Assembly (NCBI GenBank): GCA_031284845.1
Contig: JAITXH010000042.1
Span: forward strand, 1 to 6,027
Length of the DNA: 6,027 bases
Source: Puniceicoccales bacterium
GTDB lineage: Bacteria > Verrucomicrobiota > Verrucomicrobiia > Opitutales > UBA953
Direction of reading: 5' to 3'
Both the position numbers and the translations under genes were made by a program. Under the pieces are notes generated by a model. That model ran no database searches. It saw only the letters and a program-made list of their open reading frames with translations, and was not told the origin of the DNA. Of this stretch, positions 1 to 5,230 are shown in pieces; position 1 is the stretch's first letter; each line of letters begins with the position of its first letter.

Positions 1-1070
1 TCTTGCTCGTCGGTCTGCACGGCTCTGGCAAGACCACCACCGCTGCCAAACTCGCCCGCCATCTCGTCAAGAAAGAGGGCTGCGCCAAGCCTGTCCTCGT
101 CGCCTGCGATGTCTATCGCCCCGCAGCCATAGACCAACTCGAGACACTGGCTGCCGCCGAAGGCTTTCTTTGCTACGCCGACCGCAACGAACGCGACGTG
201 CCGAAGCTCGGTGCCGAAGGCCTCGACTTCGCCCGGAAAAACTACGCCGACGCCGTCATCTTCGACACCGCAGGGCGTCTCCAGATAGACGCCACTCTCA
301 TCGAAGAGATCAAAAAACTACGCGAACGCGTGCAGCCTGATGAAGTGTTGCTCGTGGCCGACGCCGCGCTCGGGCAGGAAGCGGTAAACGTAGCGCAGCA
401 TTTCAATGAAGCGGTGGCGCTCACCGGGATCATCCTCACGAAGCAGGACGGCGACGCCCGCGGCGGCGCGGCGCTCTCCATGAAGAGCATCACCGGCGTG
501 CCCATCAAATTCATCGGGCATGGCGAGAAAGTAGAAGACTTTGACGTCTTCCATCCCGACCGCATGGCACAACGCATCCTCGGCATGGGCGATGTCGTCT
601 CCCTCGTCGAAAAGGCGCAGGAAGTGGTGGATGAAAAAGAAGCCATCCGTCTCTCCGAAAAGCTGCGGCGGGCGGATTTCAACCTGGAAGATTTTCTCAG
701 CCAATTGCAGCAAATCAAAAAAATGGGACCCCTGGGCGGCATGATGAAGATGATACCCGGCATGGGCGGGTTCAATGTCGGCGAAAAGGAAGAGCGCATG
801 ATGAAGCGCACCGAAGCCATCATCCAATCCATGACCCCACACGAACGCCAAAAGCCTGAAATCCTAAATGGCAGCCGCCGCTCGCGCATCGCCAAAGGCT
901 CAGGTGCACAAGTCAGCGAAGTGAATGCCCTGATGAAGCAGTTTGAGCAAATGCGCAAAATGATGAAGATGCTCAAAGGTGGCAAAGGCCGCGACCTGAT
1001 GCGCCAACTTGGCGGCATGGGTGGCGGCAAAGGCGGCTTCCCCGGCATGGGCGGCTTCCCGGGGCTTTAG
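1..1070 (+). CDS. ffh: Signal recognition particle GTPase Ffh (SRP54), 5'-truncated by window edge
   Basis: Ffh is the protein subunit of the signal recognition particle. It binds signal sequences of nascent inner-membrane proteins and, as a GTPase paired with FtsY, delivers the ribosome to the translocon. The reading frame is open from base 3 (bases 1-2 belong to the preceding codon), giving 355 visible residues. It enters directly at the P-loop (GLHGSGKTTT, visible residues 4-13). DVYRPAAIDQLE (36-47), DTAGR (88-92), TKQDGDARGGAALS (146-159) and the FIGHGEKVEDF segment (170-180) follow. The Met-rich M domain runs from about 225 to 330, with the RNA-binding SRRSRIAKGSG motif at 291-301. The tail is a Gly/Met/Phe-rich low-complexity stretch (337-355). 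The family is usually about 450 residues, so roughly 100 N-domain residues lie outside the window. The P-loop has His where Gln is common, and the G4 motif has TKQD where TKLD is common. It converges on pyrH. Confidence 0.97.
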   Translation, partial: LLVGLHGSGKTTTAAKLARHLVKKEGCAKPVLVACDVYRPAAIDQLETLAAAEGFLCYADRNERDVPKLGAEGLDFARKNYADAVIFDTAGRLQIDATLIEEIKKLRERVQPDEVLLVADAALGQEAVNVAQHFNEAVALTGIILTKQDGDARGGAALSMKSITGVPIKFIGHGEKVEDFDVFHPDRMAQRILGMGDVVSLVEKAQEVVDEKEAIRLSEKLRRADFNLEDFLSQLQQIKKMGPLGGMMKMIPGMGGFNVGEKEERMMKRTEAIIQSMTPHERQKPEILNGSRRSRIAKGSGAQVSEVNALMKQFEQMRKMMKMLKGGKGRDLMRQLGGMGGGKGGFPGMGGFPGL

Positions 1071-1081
1071 GGCATTTTCCT

Positions 1082-1107
1082 GTTCTGAAAAACGTATTTT
1101 CCAGAAC
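1082..1107. terminator. Hairpin between convergent ffh and pyrH, possible bidirectional terminator
   Basis: The 40-bp gap between the two stop codons holds an inverted repeat. GTTCTG (1082-1087) pairs with CAGAAC (1102-1107), and AAAA (1088-1091) pairs with TTTT (1097-1100), around a five-base loop with one bulged C at 1101. That gives about ten pairs, placed exactly where both genes end. Neither side carries a proper downstream T tract (T runs occur only inside the stem and at 1075-1078), so it is not a textbook intrinsic terminator. It could still act as a weak shared terminator or 3'-end stabiliser. Confidence 0.45.
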
Positions 1108-1110
1108 CGA

Positions 1111-1845
1111 CTAACTTACCAGCGTCCCAACTTTTTCGCCGAGCAAAGCACGGCGGATGATGCCCGGCTCATTCATCGAAAAAACGAGAATGGGCATACC
1201 GTTTGTCTGGCAAAGCGCGAAAGCTTCAGCGTCCATCACCCCGAGGCGTTTTTGCAGCGCTTCGTCGTAGCCCAACGCGTCATAGCGGATGGCATCGGTA
1301 TGTGCCATAGGGTCTTTGTTATAAATGCCGTCCACCTTGGTGGCCTTGAAAATGATGTCGGCCTGAATTTCGTTGGCGCGCAAAGCGGCAGCATAATCTG
1401 TCGTGCAATAAGGATTACCTGTCCCCGCTACAAAAATAACGGCGCGTCCTCTTTCGAGATGACGCACCGCTTTGCGTTGGATGAATGGCTCGGCGATTTT
1501 ATCCATCGGGATGGCCGTCTGGACGCGCACCGGGATGCCGTGTTTCTCTAGACAGTCCATGATGGCAAGTCCGTTGATGACTGTGGCAAGCATGCCCATG
1601 TTGTCACCAGTAGTGCGATCTGTGCCATTATTTTTCATGCCGGCCAGACCGCGGAAGATATTCCCGCCACCGACGACGAGTGCTATCTGGACACCGAGTG
1701 CGTGAATCTCCCTGAGTTCAGTCGCAAGGCGCGCCAGAATACCAGTGTCTATTGGATGTCCGTTTGCGTGATTTTTCAGGGCTTCCCCGCTCAATTTCAA
1801 GACGATACGCTTGTAGCGGGTTTCCGGTCTGCTGCTGTCTGCCAT
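1111..1845 (-). CDS. pyrH: UMP kinase (uridylate kinase)
   Basis: This enzyme phosphorylates UMP to UDP with ATP in the cytosol, the step that commits de novo pyrimidines to UTP and CTP. At 244 residues it has the normal length for bacterial PyrH of the amino-acid kinase fold. Visible signatures are KRIVLKLSGEAL (12-23), the glycine-rich VVGGGNIFRG (57-66), GDNMGMLATVINGLA (80-94), the UMP-site loop AGTGNPYCTTDYAA (140-153), KATKVDGIYNKDP (167-179), and the C-terminal FSMNEPGIIRRALLGEKVGTLV (222-243). The ATG at 1845 gives the expected short N-terminal extension before the first strand, and no Shine-Dalgarno precedes it. In many bacteria pyrH sits in rpsB-tsf-pyrH-frr. Here neither tsf nor frr adjoins it: a nuclease remnant lies upstream and ffh converges from downstream. 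The family generally forms hexamers regulated by GTP and UTP; that is family knowledge, not visible here. Confidence 0.97.
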   Translation of the reverse strand: MADSSRPETRYKRIVLKLSGEALKNHANGHPIDTGILARLATELREIHALGVQIALVVGGGNIFRGLAGMKNNGTDRTTGDNMGMLATVINGLAIMDCLEKHGIPVRVQTAIPMDKIAEPFIQRKAVRHLERGRAVIFVAGTGNPYCTTDYAAALRANEIQADIIFKATKVDGIYNKDPMAHTDAIRYDALGYDEALQKRLGVMDAEAFALCQTNGMPILVFSMNEPGIIRRALLGEKVGTLVS

Positions 1846-1854
1846 GAGTCGGCG

Positions 1855-1883
1855 GTTCTACGTAGGCAAAACGCTGGCGTCAA
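1855..1883 (-). promoter_or_regulatory. Candidate sigma70-type promoter for pyrH
   Basis: On the minus strand TTGACG (1883-1878, five of six to the -35 consensus) is followed after 17 bases by TAGAAC (1860-1855, four of six to the -10 consensus). It lies in the 75-bp gap between the nuclease remnant and pyrH. A start point six to seven bases downstream would fall only a few bases before the pyrH ATG, implying a nearly leaderless message. That fits the absence of a Shine-Dalgarno, but it may also mean the match is fortuitous. Confidence 0.35.
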
Positions 1884-1920
1884 GTCTTTGGCAAAACATC
1901 CGTGCACAATAGCTGAAAAA

Positions 1921-2301
1921 TCAATTGGTGAGGCGCGGGCGTTTGAGGTGTCTCGCTTGAAGCTCGGCGAGCATGGCCTTCAGTTCGTCCAACGACTTCT
2001 TGAAAAGGGTGCTTACCGGAGTAGGCCTGCGGGTGGTCAGCGATTGCAACGCCTGAATATTCCCAATGAGCAGACCTTCTTCGCGGCCTTTCTCAAGACC
2101 TTTCGCAAGGCCCCTCTGCATGTATTGTTCTGCGGCGCTCATGGCTTTGTTGGTTAAGTTTTCAGAATTGAGACTTTCTGCCTTAGCTTCAAAGGCAGAG
2201 ATGTCAACGTAGGGGATACTCAAGATAAAATTGAATAAACGTGTAACCCGCGTATTCCACGAGAATCCACCCGGCTTTGTCCAACCTTTCCCGCTTCCCA
2301 T
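1921..2301 (-). pseudogene. C-terminal remnant of an Rpn/PD-(D/E)XK nuclease family ('putative transposase') gene
   Basis: The 126-residue frame matches only the tail of Rpn-type proteins, which are often annotated as PD-(D/E)XK nuclease family transposases or recombination-promoting nucleases. A helical segment, FILSIPYVDISAFE (26-39), leads into AMSAAEQYMQRGLAKGLEK (53-71). This is the characteristic charged, Gly-punctuated helix (QRGLAKGLEKGREEGLLIG), followed by a leucine-rich end, SLDELKAMLAEL (104-115). Full-length members are about 250-330 residues, with the catalytic D/ExK core in the N-terminal half. That core is absent: an in-frame TAA lies four codons before the ATG at 2301, and the first 22 or so residues do not resemble the family. 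I see no matching N-terminal part in other frames up to the transporter gene. The best reading is a 5'-deleted relic, though expression as a small coiled protein cannot be excluded. It ends 75 bp before pyrH in the same orientation. Confidence 0.62.
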
Positions 2302-2304
2302 AAT
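2277..2304 (+). promoter_or_regulatory. Candidate promoter for the cation transporter
   Basis: TTGTCC (2277-2282, four of six) is separated by 16 bases from CATAAT (2299-2304, five of six to the -10 consensus). The expected start near 2311 would give a leader of about 80 bases before the ATG at 2391, and that leader contains the inverted repeat at 2336-2357. The site overlaps the first codons of the divergent nuclease remnant, which is plausible if that gene is dead. The match is moderate and unsupported by other data. Confidence 0.33.
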
Positions 2305-2335
2305 CCGGACAAATTACCCTGCACATTCCGACGCG

Positions 2336-2357
2336 CCACGCACAAATAAAAGCGTGG
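2336..2357. promoter_or_regulatory. Inverted repeat CCACGC-N10-GCGTGG in the transporter leader
   Basis: A perfect six-base inverted repeat, CCACGC (2336-2341) and GCGTGG (2352-2357), flanks an AT-rich ten-base spacer, 34 bases before the transporter ATG. The symmetrical arms with an AT-rich centre resemble an operator for a dimeric regulator, for example a metal sensor controlling efflux. It could equally form an mRNA hairpin in the 5' leader. No T run follows closely, so a terminator is less likely. The regulator is unknown. Confidence 0.4.
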
Positions 2358-2390
2358 ACAAGACCTTTTCTGCGCAAGACAACAGTGCAA

Positions 2391-3791
2391 ATGAGTGCCC
2401 ATGCCCATCACCACCATCATGCTAAAGAGAGCGCCGCGCTCTGGTCGGTGCTTGCCAGTGGCCTGCTCGCAGCAGGTAAGTTCGCCGTCGGCCTCTTCTC
2501 CGGCTCACTCGCTCTCCTCTCGGAAGCCGCACACTCGCTTGCCGACACCGTCTCCACTATCGTAACATGGCTGGCTGTGCGCTGGTCGGGCAAACCCGCC
2601 GACGAAGACCACCAATACGGCCACGGCAAAATCGAAAGCGTGGCCGCACTCATTGAGACAGGTGTGCTGTTCGCGCTCGCGCTGGGAGTGCTCGCACAAG
2701 CAGGCAGGCGCTTGTTCTTCTCCGCCCCGCAGACGCCCCAAGTCACGCCGCTTGTGCTCGGCGTCGTGCTTATCTCCATCGCAATTGACATCAACCGCAT
2801 CCGCGTGCTGCGCCGGGTCGCACAGGCAACGGGCAGTCAGGCTCTGGCTGCCGACGCCCTGCACTTCACCTCGGATCTGGCAGGCTCGGTGACAGTGTTG
2901 CTTGGGCTACTCGCAGCACGTCTGGGCTTCGTTTACGGCGACACGGTGGCGGCACTCTGCGTGGCGGGCTTTATCGGCGTCGCAGGATGGCAGCTTGGCC
3001 GGCGCACGCTCGACACCTTGCTGGACGCCGCTCCGACCGGGCGCACGCAACGCCTGCGCGAGCTCGCATTAAAGGCTCCCGGCGTAGTCGCGGTGGAATC
3101 CGTCCGCGTGCGTTCAGACGGCAGCAAGGTCTTTGGCGAAATGGTGCTCGCCGTATCGCGTGCCCTGACTCTCATCGAGGTGAGTGCGCTCAAGGAACGC
3201 GTCTGCAGCCACATTGCCTCCGAGTTTCCCGATACCGAATTGATCATCACCGCACAACCCCGTGTGCTCGATTCCGAGACGGTGCGCGAGCGCGTGCTGC
3301 TCTCCGGCCAACGCCACCACCTGCCCTTGCACCATGTGACAGTCCAGGAGGTATCCGGGACGCTGAGCATCAGCTTCGACATGGAGGTGGACGGCAAAGC
3401 GACACTCGCGGAGGCACACACGAGCGCCGAAGAGTTCAAGCGGATACTGCGGGAAGAGTTTGGCTCGGCAACAGAAGTGGAGCCGCACATGGAGCCACTG
3501 GACGCCGCGCCGCTCTCCGGCAAGGACGCCGATCCTGCGCTTGTGGAACGCATCGCAGAAGAGCTGCAACGCGGCGCGGAACACAGCATGTTAATCCGGG
3601 AGATACACGACGTGCGCGTGCGCACCACGGCAGCCGGGTGGGTGGTAAACTACCACTGCCGCGCTCTCGGGCACCTGACCATCGAAGCTGTCCACCGGGA
3701 CATGGACGCCATAGAGCACAGCGTGCGCTGCCTCTGCCCGGAGATCGTGCGCATAGTGGGCCACGCCGACGTGCACGGGGAGCAGGGCTGA
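2391..3791 (+). CDS. Cation diffusion facilitator transporter, zinc-type, with extended three-module cytosolic tail
   Basis: CDF transporters exchange cytosolic Zn2+ or similar divalent cations for protons across the inner membrane. The ATG at 2391 is preferred; a GTG two codons upstream is possible, and neither has a Shine-Dalgarno. Numbering from the GTG (468 residues): a His-rich N-terminus (HAHHHHHAK, 6-14), then hydrophobic segments at about 18-38, 41-66, 85-107, 118-135, 155-181 and 184-204. Metal-site motifs are HSLAD (50-54, TM2) and HFTSD (160-164, TM5). The paired HxxxD pattern is the one known in zinc-selecting members. DEDHQYGHGKIES (73-85) is the conserved loop after TM2. The tail (about 205-468) is far longer than the single dimerisation domain of the roughly 300-residue YiiP type. 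It reads as three similar modules near 223-292, 297-370 and 385-464. No metal-resistance neighbour is present, so the substrate is inferred from motifs only. Confidence 0.93.
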   Translation: MSAHAHHHHHAKESAALWSVLASGLLAAGKFAVGLFSGSLALLSEAAHSLADTVSTIVTWLAVRWSGKPADEDHQYGHGKIESVAALIETGVLFALALGVLAQAGRRLFFSAPQTPQVTPLVLGVVLISIAIDINRIRVLRRVAQATGSQALAADALHFTSDLAGSVTVLLGLLAARLGFVYGDTVAALCVAGFIGVAGWQLGRRTLDTLLDAAPTGRTQRLRELALKAPGVVAVESVRVRSDGSKVFGEMVLAVSRALTLIEVSALKERVCSHIASEFPDTELIITAQPRVLDSETVRERVLLSGQRHHLPLHHVTVQEVSGTLSISFDMEVDGKATLAEAHTSAEEFKRILREEFGSATEVEPHMEPLDAAPLSGKDADPALVERIAEELQRGAEHSMLIREIHDVRVRTTAAGWVVNYHCRALGHLTIEAVHRDMDAIEHSVRCLCPEIVRIVGHADVHGEQG

Positions 3792-3824
3792 CTTCCCGCT
3801 CGTTGAGCCGAAACCGTCCGCCTC

Positions 3825-5054
3825 CTACCCAATCGGCACGATGTCGTGCAGGCGGAATGCCTCATGCACGGCGCGCACCGCTTCGTCGGCTTTCGCCGGT
3901 GCCACGGCCACCGCGATTTTGATTTCCGAGGTCGTGATGAGGTCGCAGTTCACCCCGATGCTCGCAAGCGCATTGAAGAGCGTCCCCGCCACGCCGGGAT
4001 GCGATATCATGCCGACGCCCACAATGGACAGCTTTGCGAACTCACCCGTGGCACGCACCGCACCGCTGCCGAGCTTTCCGATGACGGTGTTAATGACTTT
4101 TTCCGCATAGGAGAACTGGTCGGAGCTCACCGAAAGTGTGAGATTGGAACGACCCTGCGTGCCAAGATTTTTGATAATCATGTCTACGCTCAAGCCTGCC
4201 TCACCCAGTGCGTTAAATATGGCGGCGACGGCAGCGGCGTCATCGGGAATATCGCTGACCGTCACGCGCATTTGCGAACGGTCAAGCGCGACACCGCTCA
4301 CGACGGCGTCTTCCATGGTCTTTGCATTGGCTTTCACAAGAGTTCCGGGTTTATCGTTAAAAGAAGAGCGAACTTCAAAGGGGACGTTGTATTTTTGCGC
4401 AAACTCGACCGAGCGCGCCTGCATGACTTTCGAGCAGCTGGAGGCGAGTTCGAGCATTTCGTCATAGGCGATAACGGGGAGTTTGCGCGCGTTGACGACG
4501 ATACGCGGATCGGCGGTGTAAACACCGTCCACATCCGTGTAAATCTGGCAAAGGTCGGCCCTGATGGCGGCGGCGACGGCGATGGCGGTAAGGTCGGAAC
4601 CCCCGCGCCCGAGCGTCGTGATCTCATGTTGAGCACTGATGCCCTGAAAGCCGGCGACGATGACGACCTTCCCCTCATCGAGCCGCGCCGGGATATCGCC
4701 ACCGGTCACCCGGGCAATGCGTGCTCTGGTGTGCAAGGTATCGGTGTGGATGCCTGCCTGTGCTCCAGTGCGCGAGCACGCAGGCACGCCGATGGCATGC
4801 AGCGCCATGCTCAATAGAGCGATGGTTTCCTGCTCGCCGATGGCGAGCAGCATGTCCATCTCGCGCTCTTCGGGCGTGGAATGAAGTGCCTTGGCGCGGG
4901 CGATGAGTTCGTTGGTGACACCGCTTCGCGCCGAGACGACAACAACCATTTTGTTGCCTTGTTGCCAGTGTGCCTTGACACGGGCTGCGACGTTTTTGAT
5001 GCGGTCAACATTGGCGACTGAAGTGCCGCCGTATTTTTGAACGATAAGTGCCAT
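3825..5054 (-). CDS. lysC: Aspartate kinase (aspartokinase) with tandem ACT domains
   Basis: This enzyme phosphorylates L-aspartate to 4-phospho-L-aspartate, the first step toward lysine/diaminopimelate, threonine, methionine and isoleucine. At 409 residues it matches the stand-alone LysC class and is not fused to homoserine dehydrogenase. The kinase domain (1 to about 245) shows KYGGTSV (7-13), VVVVSARSGVTNEL (37-50), the FQG turn (136-138), TLGRGGSDLTA (147-157) and DVDGVYTADPR (174-184). The aspartate-site segment KVMQARSVEFA (209-219) is preceded by SSC (205-207), where a small Gly- or Leu-Gly-containing stretch is common. The ACT domains run at about 260-325 and 340-405; they usually carry feedback inhibition by lysine and/or threonine. 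The ATG at 5054 starts directly at the first strand (MALIVQKYGG), and its upstream is A-rich (CTAAAAAAG) without a Shine-Dalgarno. It converges on the transporter and follows the terminator of the GYF-domain gene, so it is probably its own transcription unit. Confidence 0.97.
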   Translation of the reverse strand: MALIVQKYGGTSVANVDRIKNVAARVKAHWQQGNKMVVVVSARSGVTNELIARAKALHSTPEEREMDMLLAIGEQETIALLSMALHAIGVPACSRTGAQAGIHTDTLHTRARIARVTGGDIPARLDEGKVVIVAGFQGISAQHEITTLGRGGSDLTAIAVAAAIRADLCQIYTDVDGVYTADPRIVVNARKLPVIAYDEMLELASSCSKVMQARSVEFAQKYNVPFEVRSSFNDKPGTLVKANAKTMEDAVVSGVALDRSQMRVTVSDIPDDAAAVAAIFNALGEAGLSVDMIIKNLGTQGRSNLTLSVSSDQFSYAEKVINTVIGKLGSGAVRATGEFAKLSIVGVGMISHPGVAGTLFNALASIGVNCDLITTSEIKIAVAVAPAKADEAVRAVHEAFRLHDIVPIG

Positions 5055-5108
5055 TCGGCTTTTTTAGAAAAAAACGCTGGAGGTAATAGAGCCGGGAGAG
5101 TGTCGTGC

Positions 5109-5114
5109 AATATA
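5109..5114 (-). promoter_or_regulatory. Candidate -10 element for lysC
   Basis: The 141-bp space between the upstream terminator and lysC contains one AT-rich patch. In it, TATATT (5114-5109 on the minus strand) matches five of six -10 positions. A start near 5102 would give a leader of about 48 bases. No respectable -35 is found at 16-18 bases (GGAAAT at 17), so the call is weak. The leader is too short for a typical lysine riboswitch, and I see no T-box or leader-peptide pattern. Confidence 0.28.
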
Positions 5115-5195
5115 AAGTAACGGAAAAATACATTTCCGCCCTGCCCGTCTCTCTTTGTCCGCCCGCGCCGCTTGCAAGAACAGGTGCGGCCAGAC

Positions 5196-5230
5196 AAAAA
5201 ACGCCCGGATTCTCATAAGACACGCCGGGC
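5196..5230 (-). terminator. Rho-independent terminator after the GYF-domain gene
   Basis: Reading the minus strand, GCCCGG (5230-5225, sharing the G of the TAG stop codon) pairs perfectly with CCGGGC (5208-5203). Within the 16-base loop a further TCT/AGA pairing is possible. One base later a run of six T (5201-5196) follows. A GC-rich stem immediately followed by a T tract is the classic intrinsic terminator, and it separates this gene from lysC downstream in the same orientation. Confidence 0.8.

Noticed and set aside
242..1048. Long minus-strand open frames of 268 and 177 codons opposite ffh
   Set aside because: They are antisense shadows of a strongly conserved Ffh frame in GC-rich DNA. 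Their composition (Ser/Arg/Pro-rich or His/Phe-rich) matches no family.
2220..2420. 66-codon minus-strand frame as the missing N-terminal part of the Rpn remnant
   Set aside because: It shows no Rpn nuclease features. It runs in another frame across the transporter promoter and its first codons, so it does not restore the gene by a simple frameshift.
2987..3922. 311-codon plus-strand frame overlapping the transporter and lysC ends
   Set aside because: It is Arg/Ala/His/Pro-rich, runs out of frame through the clear CDF coding region and crosses the convergent junction. Its composition is typical of an overlapping shadow frame.
3846..4817. 323-codon plus-strand frame opposite lysC
   Set aside because: The minus strand encodes a complete canonical aspartokinase with all motifs, so the antisense frame has no independent support.
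5055..5195. Possible lysine riboswitch or attenuator ahead of lysC
   Set aside because: Only 141 bases are free between the upstream terminator and the start codon, and no five-helix lysine element, T box or Lys-rich leader peptide is visible. The only structures are a short GCCGC/GCGGC repeat and an A6/T6 pairing next to the start codon.
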